Part shown: positions 17,028-24,639 of the stretch, piece after piece | How positions within the stretch are numbered: the first letter of the stretch is position 1 | Layout of the letters: every line of letters begins with the position of its first letter | Source of the DNA: a virus | Virus record (IMG/VR): IMGVR_UViG_3300048837_000363 | Coordinates: 1 to 35,704 of that record | Length of the DNA: 35,704 bases | Reading direction: 5' to 3' (one strand) | Made by a program: the position numbers and the translations under genes | Notes under the pieces: generated by a model | What the model was told of the DNA's origin: nothing | The model's input: only the letters and a program-made list of their open reading frames with translations | Databases searched by the model: none

Positions 17028-18407
17028 TTAGCTCACCTTCTGGTCGAGCGCCGACTCACCACGCGCGCCGCCGAGGATTGGCTTCACGAATGAGAAGTCG
17101 CCGCCATGGTCCGACGCGTTCGGGCCGCCGCGGCCGCTGTAGTTCGCGACGACGTTCTTCATGACGGTGTTGTGCATCATCTTGAGCGTCGGCGTGTCCG
17201 CGCTCTTGATGACCGCCTCGGGGAAGTCGTGGCGCGCGTTGTGGAACAGAAGATCGTCGATCATCTTCGTGCGCTCTTCCTTCTCCGACTTGCGCGCGTT
17301 CGCCGTGAGCGCGTCGAGTTCGTCGTACTTGCGGCGCCAGTGGCGCGCCTGTTCCCAGCCGTCGCCTTCGCCTTCGGCGTTCGCCGCAACCGGCGTCGGG
17401 TTCAGCGCCGCCAGCTGCGCGTCGCTTAGTGCCTCCGCCGTCGCCGCGGGAACACCATTCGCGACGAGGTGAGCGATCATCTCGTTCCGGTTCTTCATGC
17501 CTGTACCCTCGTGGGTGTGGTTGCCCGCCGCGTTCGCGGTCGGTTCGTAGACGGTGACGCGGCGAACCGTCGTCGCCTCGCCGAATGTTACGCCGCCGTC
17601 TTCGGCGATGGTGTACGGCGCGCGGAACAGCGTGTGCGCGCCAGTCTTTTCCATGACGTTGTATACGACTTCGCTTTCTTCGCTGAATACGTCGTTGATC
17701 CAGAGGTCAACGCTTGGATTCGCCGCGCGCAGCGCCGTCGACAACATTTCGTGGCGTTCGCTGTCGGACATGTTCGCGACGGGATCCGCGATCGGCTTCG
17801 CGCCCCCGCACCCGCACGACCCGCCGCAATTCGTGGCGAGTGCGTTGGCGCCCAGTCCGCAGCCGTCGCCGACTGAGCACGCCCCGACTTCACCGGGTAA
17901 CAACGCCAAGTGGTCGGGAATGATGCCGCGCATGACGTAGTCGTAGGGCTTGCCGTTGTGCACGCCCTTGACCGCTTCCAACGACGCGCCGAACCCCGTC
18001 GACAGTTCGCCCGATTCGCCCGCCTCAGCGTTGGCGATGTACGCCGCGGTGTCGGGCAAGGCCTCAAGTCGCGCGATCTCGACGTACACGTCGGCGCGCA
18101 GCTTGCCGCCTTCGGCGCGCGCGTTGAACAGCATCCCGACGCCGCGATCGTTCAGGATCCGCGGGTCGCGGGCGGAGATCGCACGGCCGCGCATGGTCGG
18201 ATGTTTTTCGACGACGGGAATCGCGTTCCACGCGTCGGCGCTGGCTTCGATCTCTTCGGCGGGAAGGAACGTCGCGCCGAGGTTGTTGTTGAGGACTTGC
18301 TCCTGCACCAACACCGCAGGGAATACCTTGTAGTCGCGGCCCTGTAGCGTCGCGTTGGTCACGGCGCCCGTGCGGTGCACGGCGAAGCGGTGCGAAGTGA
18401 TCGGCAT
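17028..18407 (-). CDS. DUF2213-type capsid maturation protease with scaffold region
   Basis: 459 residues. The N-terminal 175 residues carry the DUF2213 signature: LQGRDYKVFPAVLVQEQVL at 21-39, VVEKHP at 65-70, ELSTGFG at 134-140 and PDHLALLPGEVGAC at 164-177. Ser136 and His69/His166 are candidate active-site residues. A Cys-rich stretch (C177, C183, C194, C198, C200) follows, unusual for a phage head protein. From about 310 on, the Ala/Glu/Lys-rich sequence looks like a scaffold. It should cut itself and other head proteins. No ribosome site stands out before the ATG; the sequence there is the T-rich tail of a hairpin terminator. Confidence 0.8.
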   Translation of the reverse strand: MPITSHRFAVHRTGAVTNATLQGRDYKVFPAVLVQEQVLNNNLGATFLPAEEIEASADAWNAIPVVEKHPTMRGRAISARDPRILNDRGVGMLFNARAEGGKLRADVYVEIARLEALPDTAAYIANAEAGESGELSTGFGASLEAVKGVHNGKPYDYVMRGIIPDHLALLPGEVGACSVGDGCGLGANALATNCGGSCGCGGAKPIADPVANMSDSERHEMLSTALRAANPSVDLWINDVFSEESEVVYNVMEKTGAHTLFRAPYTIAEDGGVTFGEATTVRRVTVYEPTANAAGNHTHEGTGMKNRNEMIAHLVANGVPAATAEALSDAQLAALNPTPVAANAEGEGDGWEQARHWRRKYDELDALTANARKSEKEERTKMIDDLLFHNARHDFPEAVIKSADTPTLKMMHNTVMKNVVANYSGRGGPNASDHGGDFSFVKPILGGARGESALDQKVS

Positions 18408-18432
18408 TCGGCAACAGTGAGAGGAAAACGAA

Positions 18433-18470
18433 ACGGCCCCGACAGCGATGTGGCATCGTGTCGGGGCCGT
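18433..18470 (-). terminator. Rho-independent terminator hairpin upstream of the protease gene
   Basis: A perfect 12-bp inverted repeat, ACGGCCCCGACA (18433-18444) and TGTCGGGGCCGT (18459-18470), is extended inside by CGATG/CATCG around a TGG loop, leaving one bulged G. On the minus strand it is followed by TTTCGTTTTCC, a typical U-rich release tract. On the plus strand no T-run follows. It lies 26 bases before the protease start, so it would stop or reduce transcription coming from the portal side. Confidence 0.85.
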
Positions 18471-18512
18471 ACGATCTCGCGGGCGAGGCGTGCGGTGCGT
18501 CCTGTGGAGTGG

Positions 18513-18542
18513 TATCTACACCCCGTCGGGGGTGTTCGTCAA
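18513..18542 (-). promoter_or_regulatory. Candidate sigma70-type promoter before the head operon
   Basis: The minus strand has TTGACG (18542-18537), an 18-base spacer and TAGATA (18518-18513). The -35 is 5/6 to consensus, the -10 only 3/6. Its TGA is the stop of the 65-residue gene. Predicted start near 18506 lies before the hairpin terminator at 18470-18433, so the transcript would have to pass the hairpin. Support is by motif and spacing only. Confidence 0.35.
18518..18535. repeat. Short inverted repeat ACACCCC / GGGGTGT
   Basis: A 7-bp perfect stem (18518-18524 and 18529-18535) with a GTCG loop lies in the spacer of the candidate promoter. No T-run follows on either strand, so it is not a simple terminator. 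It could be an operator or an RNA structure. Confidence 0.4.
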
Positions 18543-18736
18543 TACCCATCCCCTTTTGTGGGGGCCTCGTCGAGGTCGGTGGACTTGAGGCGGACTACTT
18601 CACGGTAATCCCTGATACCGCCGTCGTTCACCTCGATCTCGAGCGTGACCGTGCGCTTCGTGCGGAGTAGATGCGCGATCCGCGCCAGATACCGGCGCGA
18701 CGCCTCGGACAGCGGGGGGAGGGCTGGGGGGGTCAT
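18539..18736 (-). CDS. Hypothetical 65-residue protein
   Basis: Starts at ATG 18736, ten bases after the MuF gene stop; a TTG at 18784 would extend it into that gene and is less likely. It has a Pro-rich start (MTPPALPPLSEASRRY), a basic helix (LARIAHLLRTKRTVTLEIEV) and a polar C-terminus. No family recognised. It is the last gene before the hairpin terminator, so it closes the packaging/portal transcript. Confidence 0.55.
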   Translation of the reverse strand: MTPPALPPLSEASRRYLARIAHLLRTKRTVTLEIEVNDGGIRDYREVVRLKSTDLDEAPTKGDGY

Positions 18737-18746
18737 AGCGTTGGGG

Positions 18747-19727
18747 TCAGAGGACGCCGCGGCGCCCGGGGAAGATGAGCCCAACGCCGCACCGGCAGTT
18801 CGGCCGCGTCGGGGGTTGCATAAACGCGCCTTCGGGGGTCGCGAACGCTTCGTCCAGTCCGCGACCGTTGGGGTTCATGGACGGTATCAGGGCGTGCTCT
18901 TCGGAGAGCCGATCGTCGGGCGTGACGATCCACACGCGCCGCGCGTCGGTGGGCAACTGGCCCGCCTTCATGGCTTGCCGCCAGTTGATCCGCTGACCTT
19001 CGTGCGACGCCGCCAGCGATTCGGTGCGCGCGATGGTCTTCCCGCGCAGATTGCGGAGCGAGGCCGAATACTTGGCGCGCATTTCTTCCGCGAAGGCGGG
19101 GGTCGCGGTGCCGTTCTTGATGGCCGATCGGATCCGCGCTTTGTCGACACCAGAGAGACGGCGCGACGTCGCGGCGGCCGCGTCGCCGTCTAAGATCTCC
19201 TGCACCAGCCGCGACGGCGCCTCGGCGTAGTTGGGTGCCACGCCGACGATCTCCCGAATGGCGCGCGCCAGCTGGTCGTTGGTGATGCCCTGCTCCGCGC
19301 CCAGTGCCATGGTGGTACGGATTGCGGTTCGCACGTCGTCATTGATTGCCGCGACCAGCAGGGACGACCGATCGCGCGCATACAAAACGACGTTCGGATC
19401 CGATCCGTTGAACGTGACATCGACGCCGAGCGCATCGCTCAATGTCTTCGCCGACGCGGCGCCCGACGTGCGCGACACGTCCGCCAGCGTTCGCGCTAAG
19501 AACTCGTCATACGGCAGGACGACGTTGGGAATGTTCTTCGTGCGAAGGAGATCGGTCATCTGTTCTTCGACTTCGAATCGCGCGCGGATTTTCGCGACGA
19601 CCGCAAGGTACGCCTCCGCGATCGCCGGTTCGAACCGCTTCGCCACGCGCGCCGCGTCCGCCCACAGGCGAGAGCGCGGACGCCCCCCTGCCGCGGTGTT
19701 GCACACGTGGCGAACCGCGGTCGTCAT
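18747..19727 (-). CDS. MuF-type minor head protein
   Basis: 326 residues. The N-terminal 200 residues are helical. The MuF-like core is clear: ARTESLAASHEGQ at 233-245, W249, VTPDDRLSEEH at 268-278 and the C-terminal PPTRPNCRCGV at 305-315. The R-T-E, D-x-R-x-x-E-H and P-N-C-R-C elements define the family. Members bind portal or lie inside the head, and some carry toxin domains; none is attached here. Its ATG overlaps the portal stop by four bases, the usual portal-MuF coupling. Confidence 0.88.
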   Translation of the reverse strand: MTTAVRHVCNTAAGGRPRSRLWADAARVAKRFEPAIAEAYLAVVAKIRARFEVEEQMTDLLRTKNIPNVVLPYDEFLARTLADVSRTSGAASAKTLSDALGVDVTFNGSDPNVVLYARDRSSLLVAAINDDVRTAIRTTMALGAEQGITNDQLARAIREIVGVAPNYAEAPSRLVQEILDGDAAAATSRRLSGVDKARIRSAIKNGTATPAFAEEMRAKYSASLRNLRGKTIARTESLAASHEGQRINWRQAMKAGQLPTDARRVWIVTPDDRLSEEHALIPSMNPNGRGLDEAFATPEGAFMQPPTRPNCRCGVGLIFPGRRGVL

Positions 19728-21139
19728 GCGTCGGCGTCCGCGTTCGGCGCGGGCGTCAGGTCGACTTCGCTGTCGTCGGGCTGGTCGGGAATGTCGAACG
19801 GCGACGGGTCGGTGTGCTTCCGCGGCACTAGCCAGATGTCGCGGTTCTCGTCGATCTCCACCAGTGCCAACGGATCGCCGCCGACGGGCGTGAGCGCCGC
19901 CGCCGCTTGCGCGCGCTTGAAGTTCGCGCTCGCGACCGTGTCTTCGGACTCCGCCGCCAGCGGGGGCCAGACACAGGAGTACTTGCCGTTCCGTGGTGCG
20001 GGCAAGATGCCCACCTCGACCAGCCGATCGACGAACGGGCGCAAGAGCACCGGCTCGGCGTATTGGATTTGGCGTTCGCCCACCGATCCGAAGAAGCTCT
20101 TCTGGTCTTCCGACGACGCGCGTTCGCCCGTCTCCGATCCGAACAGGATTCGCGCCGGGTAGTCGGTCGCCGCCGCAATACGCCGCTCCGACAACTTCGC
20201 CGCGCCGGTCGGGTCGGGTTCATCTTCGATCAGCTTCTCGAGCTTCGCGCCCTTCTGCGCGACGATGCGACCGAGCCCGTGCTGTAGCGCTTGCAGCGCC
20301 TCGGTGTACGCTTTGACCTCGGGTTCCGTGAGTTGCGCCTCGGGGTCGATGATGCCCTGCATGACCGCCACGACGCGTTGCCAGAACGCCTCGGCGGTGC
20401 CGCTGGCAATTTTCTGGTAGTCGATCAGATCGTTCCACGGGCGTTCGAGTGCGGGACGACCGAACACGCGATCGCGTAGCGTGTTCTCGGCGACGTGAAT
20501 CACGCGCGACCGGTGCGCGACGATCGACGGCACGGCGCCCGAGAAGCCGCCCGATTCCGTCGCGGTCTGCAGCGTGTATTCCAGCGGCAAGCCGTACGCG
20601 GGGTCGCGCGGATCGGTCACCCACTGGAGGATCGACACGCGGCCCTCGTCGTACGATTGGAGGTACAGCAAGTCCGCGGGGTTGCTCATGCGCCGCACCG
20701 GCTGGCGGTATTCGTCGTCGGTCGCGCGGAACCCCAACAGCAACACGCTGTACCGGCCGATGCGCGCCAGCTTGTCGGCTTGCTCCATGGCGCGGAACAC
20801 GTGCAGCCGGTCGCGGATCTCTTTCCAGCCCTTCGAGAACGGCGTCTCCTCGCCCGCTTCGTCGGCGTCGGTCACTTCGGGCGACTTGCGCCACGTCGTT
20901 TCCGCGAACTTGTCGACGATGGTTCCCGCGACGCCGCCGCGCCGGTACGCGGTCCAGTAGTCGGTCGTGGTGATGTGCTGCGGGTAACCCGCTTCGCGCG
21001 AGATGTCCCGCTTGCCGTCGAACGTTTGGAACCCCGAGGCGTACATGCGGCGCGTGATCGCCTCGGACAGTGCGGCGATCACATTCGCGGCGCGCACTTG
21101 CGCCTCGGTCGGATCAGAAAGCGGGGTCGGTGTCGTCAT
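19724..21139 (-). CDS. Portal protein (DUF1073 family)
   Basis: 471 residues from ATG 21139; the frame is open further upstream but only within the neighbouring gene. The sequence has ITTTDYWTAYRRGGVAGTIV near 60, a typical portal N-terminus, then WKEIRDRLHVFRAMEQADKL, GRYSVLLLGF, and the clip/stem region with PARILFGSETGERASSEDQK. C-terminal residues are acidic. It forms the dodecameric DNA channel. Some databases name this family 'anti-CBASS Acb1 family', but I see only portal sequence, no added phosphoesterase domain. It overlaps the upstream gene by 26 bases. Confidence 0.85.
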   Translation of the reverse strand: MTTPTPLSDPTEAQVRAANVIAALSEAITRRMYASGFQTFDGKRDISREAGYPQHITTTDYWTAYRRGGVAGTIVDKFAETTWRKSPEVTDADEAGEETPFSKGWKEIRDRLHVFRAMEQADKLARIGRYSVLLLGFRATDDEYRQPVRRMSNPADLLYLQSYDEGRVSILQWVTDPRDPAYGLPLEYTLQTATESGGFSGAVPSIVAHRSRVIHVAENTLRDRVFGRPALERPWNDLIDYQKIASGTAEAFWQRVVAVMQGIIDPEAQLTEPEVKAYTEALQALQHGLGRIVAQKGAKLEKLIEDEPDPTGAAKLSERRIAAATDYPARILFGSETGERASSEDQKSFFGSVGERQIQYAEPVLLRPFVDRLVEVGILPAPRNGKYSCVWPPLAAESEDTVASANFKRAQAAAALTPVGGDPLALVEIDENRDIWLVPRKHTDPSPFDIPDQPDDSEVDLTPAPNADADA

Positions 21140-22589
21140 GGCTCTGAGGCTCAAGGCTTGAGGGAACAGCGGGAGCGACGCCAATAAACGCCGCATCGGG
21201 GGCGCCCAACAGTTCACGCGTGCGGCCCGAGAACGACCGCACCCACGGCGTGAGGCGGTGTGCGTTCGCCGTCCACGCGCGGTAATGGCTGTCGGAGCCC
21301 TTCCACGCGACGGCCGCGTTGTGTACCGCGCTCTGGGCGAAGTGCGGGGTGCGCGTCATGGGCACGCCACACAGCACGGCGCGCTCGGCCTTGAGGTGAT
21401 GCGCCACAGCGACCGCCAGCAAGCCCGACGCGCCGCCGCCCCATGGCGTGACGACGTGGGTAACTTGCTTCGACCGGGCGCCCTTGCGCGTCCATGTCGC
21501 ACCGGCCGCGGGATGCCCGTTCGCGCGCCGCGCCTTGGTCCACGCGTCGATCTTCTCCGCATGCAGCGTCACCCAGTGATCGACCGCGAACGGCAAGTGG
21601 CACCCGACGTCGTTCACCGCGATCACCAGTCCGCGCCACGGGCCGAACGTGCGATAGAGCTCGCCCAAGTCGTCCCACACGGAACCGCCGCCGCCGATGA
21701 TAAGCGCAATCGACGGATCGACCGGCCCGGGCGCGCGGAAGTCGTCGGGGATCCGCGGAAGCGGGGGGCGTTCCACCGGCGCGCTTGGAATTTCGCGATG
21801 GTTCCCGAGGTGCCGTTCGCGTGGGAGTGTCGGGCGCTGTGGGATCGGACGCCGCACGCGTGGGGGCGCTTGGCGCTGCACGACCCGCGCGGCGCCGGTG
21901 CCGTCGTGGTACGGCGCATTGGTGTAGAACGTGCTTCGCGTGTCGCGCAGTAAGACTTGTCGGTCGCGATGGAACACGATTTCGTATCCATTGGCTAACG
22001 CCTTCGGGATTACGATCTCGCCTTTCACGGCCCACTGTGGCGCGGTCGCCTCGAGCGCTTTCCAGTTCGCGACGTGCTTCGCGTGGGCGCCGGTCGGGTC
22101 GCCGCCGGGCACGGCGTCGCCGGGGCCGAAGATGTCGTCAATGAGCACGAACAACGGGCGGCACGTGAGCGCGTCCCACATGCGGCCGTGTGTGACCGAC
22201 TCCGACGGGCCGTCCAAGTACAACAAGTCGATCGCGTCGAACTGCCCGAGGTACTCTTCGGCGTTGCCGTGGATCAGACGGAAGTGCTTCCCCGCGGGGA
22301 CAAGGCGCCGCGCGCATGAGATCGCCAGCGGGTCGGTGTCGATCGCGACCAGTTCGCCCCCGTGGTCCTGTGCATACCACGCCAACGCCTTGGTCGCGTG
22401 GCCGTCTTCGATCGTGCGGTGCCGCTTGCGCGACGTGCCGACTTCGCACAGCGTCACGGGCCGCGCGCTGGTGTGCAAGAACAGATGGGCCAGCGCTTCG
22501 ACCAGCGTGTCGCGCCGTCCCGTTGGGGGCGCCGATTCGTGAATGCACGCGCGGACTGAGGCCAGCGCGTCGAAGCTAGGCGCCGTCAT
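21114..22589 (-). CDS. Two-domain protein: class I methyltransferase-like plus DUF115-like Rossmann domain
   Basis: 491 residues from ATG 22589, overlapping the previous stop as ATGA. The N-terminal domain (about 1-215) has an SAM-methyltransferase layout: VTLCEVGTS (motif I, with a long loop before DGHATKALAWY), GGELVAIDTDPLAISCARRL (acidic motif II), DAIDLLYLDGPSESVTHG and LFVLIDDIFGPG. A Pro/Arg-rich linker (about 235-285) follows. The C-terminal domain begins SIALIIGGGGSVWDDLGELY and continues LVIAVNDVGCHLPFAVDHW, the pattern of DUF115/MptE-like domains that occur in phages and in flagellin glycosylation loci. The substrate is unknown. It sits between two glycosyltransferase-type genes and portal. 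Confidence 0.65.
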   Translation of the reverse strand: MTAPSFDALASVRACIHESAPPTGRRDTLVEALAHLFLHTSARPVTLCEVGTSRKRHRTIEDGHATKALAWYAQDHGGELVAIDTDPLAISCARRLVPAGKHFRLIHGNAEEYLGQFDAIDLLYLDGPSESVTHGRMWDALTCRPLFVLIDDIFGPGDAVPGGDPTGAHAKHVANWKALEATAPQWAVKGEIVIPKALANGYEIVFHRDRQVLLRDTRSTFYTNAPYHDGTGAARVVQRQAPPRVRRPIPQRPTLPRERHLGNHREIPSAPVERPPLPRIPDDFRAPGPVDPSIALIIGGGGSVWDDLGELYRTFGPWRGLVIAVNDVGCHLPFAVDHWVTLHAEKIDAWTKARRANGHPAAGATWTRKGARSKQVTHVVTPWGGGASGLLAVAVAHHLKAERAVLCGVPMTRTPHFAQSAVHNAAVAWKGSDSHYRAWTANAHRLTPWVRSFSGRTRELLGAPDAAFIGVAPAVPSSLEPQSHDDTDPAF

Positions 22590-23338
22590 TCCGACACCGC
22601 CCACGCCAGCGCGCGCGCCGCGCGGTAGACCTTACGCCAGTCATGCCACCCGTCGACGCGGGCGAGCGGGGCGTTCGTGTGATTCGGCTTCACGTAGTAG
22701 TCAGTCCACTTGAGAAGGTTACCGCGGTCGGACACCTTGCGACCCGACGAAGTATACACCGGCCCGGGCGATACACGGTCGCCGTCGGTGAACAGCAACA
22801 ACGGGCGCCCGCACAAGACGGCAAGGTGCGCCAGCCCTGAGCAGGGCGCGACCACGATCGCCGCTTTGTGCATGGCGGCGATCGTCGCGTCTAATGGCCG
22901 GTCGTAGTGCCACGCCGCGTCACAATCGAGGTCGGTGTCCGATGCGTCGGCAACGCCCCCCGCGAACACGTCGAACCCTGTCGACCGGAACGCGTCGACG
23001 AGGGCCTGAAAGTGTGGCCAGTTCTTCGCGGGGACGTAATTGCGCTTCCGCGGCGCGATCACGATCGACGGGTTGCCGACGTCCTGCGCGACGAACGGCA
23101 CGGGCACGAAGCGCTCGGCGTGCTTCGTGAGCCCCGACAGCTTGGGGCGATGGTGACGGAACTTGTCGGCGGTCTCAGGCACGCGCGGGATGATGTCCCA
23201 CCGATCCGCCAGCGGATACAGCGCCTCTTCGCCCGCTTCGATCTCGATTGTGTGCCCGCGGCCCAACGCGTACACGTGCGGAACGTGGTGAAGGATCTTG
23301 AGCCCGAACTCGCCCGTATACGCGGGAATGTACGCCAC
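22586..23338 (-). CDS. GT9-like glycosyltransferase (heptosyltransferase fold)
   Basis: 250 residues. The C-terminal half carries the family 9 nucleotide-sugar pocket: AAIVVAPCSGLAHLAVLCGR at 159-178 followed by PLLLF, equivalent to 'D-S-G-x-x-H-x-A-x-x-x-x-x-P'. A central SIVIAPRKRNY (91-101) resembles the loop that starts the second Rossmann domain. The typical N-terminal acceptor domain is short, so this is a small GT-B protein. Acceptor could be a virion protein, DNA or a host glycan. It overlaps both neighbours by start/stop, so it belongs to the packaging operon. Confidence 0.7.
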   Translation of the reverse strand: MAYIPAYTGEFGLKILHHVPHVYALGRGHTIEIEAGEEALYPLADRWDIIPRVPETADKFRHHRPKLSGLTKHAERFVPVPFVAQDVGNPSIVIAPRKRNYVPAKNWPHFQALVDAFRSTGFDVFAGGVADASDTDLDCDAAWHYDRPLDATIAAMHKAAIVVAPCSGLAHLAVLCGRPLLLFTDGDRVSPGPVYTSSGRKVSDRGNLLKWTDYYVKPNHTNAPLARVDGWHDWRKVYRAARALAWAVSE

Positions 23339-23709
23339 TAGACGGCGCCCCCGTCGGTGGGCTTCGTGCGGCGCGCGCGTGATCGCGGGATCTTCGACGA
23401 TGCCGCGTCGGCTTCCGCCATCCGTTGTTCGTCGCGTTCGTGGCGGATCGGCTCAAGCGCCGCGCCTATCGTGAGCCGTTCACCCGATGGCACCGCGGGA
23501 ACGTTGAACATTGCCGCGGCGATCCGCGGGTCGGTCGTCACGTATTCGGGCGCGCGGAACTCTGGCACGTCGTCCAACGCGGTGCCCTCTTTGGGATAGG
23601 GCTTCGCATGCGGCGACGACGCGATCAGGAACGCCGCGGCTGTGGCCAGCGCCGCCAGCCCGACCAGCGCCAGAAGGTGAATCGAGAGGTCGTACAGAAT
23701 TTGAGCCAT
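23338..23709 (-). CDS. Small single-pass membrane protein
   Basis: 123 residues. One clear membrane segment, about residues 9-30 (IHLLALVGLAALATAAAFLI), is followed by a Pro-containing polar stretch and a basic C-terminus (KIPRSRARRTKPT). No signal-peptidase motif or lipobox is visible. Topology is probably N-out with the tail in the cytoplasm by the positive-inside rule. Its place among glycosyltransferase-like genes could mean a membrane anchor for sugar transfer, but that is inference. Not recognised. Confidence 0.6.
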   Translation of the reverse strand: MAQILYDLSIHLLALVGLAALATAAAFLIASSPHAKPYPKEGTALDDVPEFRAPEYVTTDPRIAAAMFNVPAVPSGERLTIGAALEPIRHERDEQRMAEADAASSKIPRSRARRTKPTDGGAV

Positions 23710-23735
23710 GGGTCGGGCCTGTGGGTTGGTGGTGG

Positions 23736-23978
23736 TTACTTCGCGATCACGGCACGTACGGCCGCGTCTTTCGACTCAAGCAACTTCCGTAGCGCGACGG
23801 TGCGCTCGGGGTTGCGCGGTGTCGTGTCGACAATCTCGGTCGCGAGGTTGTAGAACAGTGCCGACACCTTCTGCAAATGCGGGGGCAGATGAGCGAACGC
23901 GAAGAACTGGAGGATGTGTTCGACTGGCTCAGTACGAACGGTGTCGGACGCTGTCGTCGCGATGGTTCCTTCTTGCAT
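23736..23978 (-). CDS. acb2: Acb2/Tad1 hairpin-type anti-defence protein (cyclic-nucleotide sponge)
   Basis: 80 residues. The pattern FFAFAHLPPHLQKVSALFYN at 25-44, then IVDTTPRNPERTVALRKLLE and SKDAAVRAV, is the core of the Acb2/Tad1 helical-hairpin family: 'F-x-Y-x-H-L-P-x-x-L-Q-x-V-S ... P-x-x-P-E-R-x-x-A-L-R-K-L-L-E-x-K-D-A-A-V-R-A'. Characterised Acb2 proteins form oligomers that bind the cyclic di- and trinucleotides made by CBASS systems, and related signals of Thoeris. Length agrees with standalone members. Here it lies in the late packaging operon between two unrelated genes rather than in an early cluster, which is worth noting. Identification is from sequence pattern. Confidence 0.8.
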   Translation of the reverse strand: MQEGTIATTASDTVRTEPVEHILQFFAFAHLPPHLQKVSALFYNLATEIVDTTPRNPERTVALRKLLESKDAAVRAVIAK

Positions 23979-23991
23979 AGCTTGGTTCCGG

Positions 23992-24639
23992 TTAGAGTCG
24001 GTCCCACTCCCGGCGCGCCCAGCCGGTTGCGGGTGTTTCGGTGATCGCGGGGCGGCCGTGGAAGCACACGATGCGCGCGCCCTTCGGCGGCCCCTTGCGC
24101 GCGTGCGCCTTGTAGCTGAACAGCTGATTGGGGAACGCGTCCTGCAGATACGTGGGGATCGCGAACTGCGTTCGGAGCCACGGATCCATACGCCCGTAGC
24201 GCTTCTGAATCCCCGCGGGGTCGCGTTGGAACGCGTCGTAGATGTGCGACAGTTCGTCGCCGCGCCACGTCATCACGCCAGAGGCCAACACCGACGGGCG
24301 GAAGAAGTCGCGGATCCCAGCGGGGCGCCCGTCGTACGCGGCAAGATCGGCCAGCGATCCGACTAGCAACGTGTCCAGTCCGACGGCAATCACCCGCTCG
24401 TCCGCGGCGAACTGCCCGGGCGCAAACCAGTTGATCAGCGACCAATACGACGTGAGCGACGGATCGCGCAGCGGGGCGCCGCCGAGCGCGGGCGTGATTG
24501 CGTCGCAGTCGGTCAGACAGCGAAAGCCGATCGTATCGCCCGCAACGCGGTGCAGCGCACGGCGGAGCGCATAGACCCATGTCGCGTCATAGTGCTTGCC
24601 CAGCTTGAGCACGCAGAGCAGGGTTGTCTTCGTGTGCAT
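23992..24639 (-). CDS. GT-A-like glycosyltransferase, DxD first Asp replaced
   Basis: 215 residues from ATG 24639, which overlaps the large terminase stop as TAATG. The sequence fits phage GT-A proteins: TLLCVLKLGKHYDATWVYAL at the start, FRCLTDCDAI, LTSYWSLINWFAP, then VIAVGLDTLLVGSL at 83-96, ASGVMTWRG and a C-terminal PKGARIVCFHGRP. In relatives the fourth block normally reads with a DLD (DxD) metal site; here it is G87-L88-D89, so metal binding may be altered. Substrate unknown. The gene sits right after terminase. Confidence 0.65.
   Translation of the reverse strand: MHTKTTLLCVLKLGKHYDATWVYALRRALHRVAGDTIGFRCLTDCDAITPALGGAPLRDPSLTSYWSLINWFAPGQFAADERVIAVGLDTLLVGSLADLAAYDGRPAGIRDFFRPSVLASGVMTWRGDELSHIYDAFQRDPAGIQKRYGRMDPWLRTQFAIPTYLQDAFPNQLFSYKAHARKGPPKGARIVCFHGRPAITETPATGWARREWDRL

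Noticed and set aside
19724-21139. Calling the portal an Acb1 anti-CBASS enzyme
   Set aside because: The name is attached to this family in some databases, but the sequence is portal throughout and no 2H phosphoesterase H-x-T/S pair is evident.
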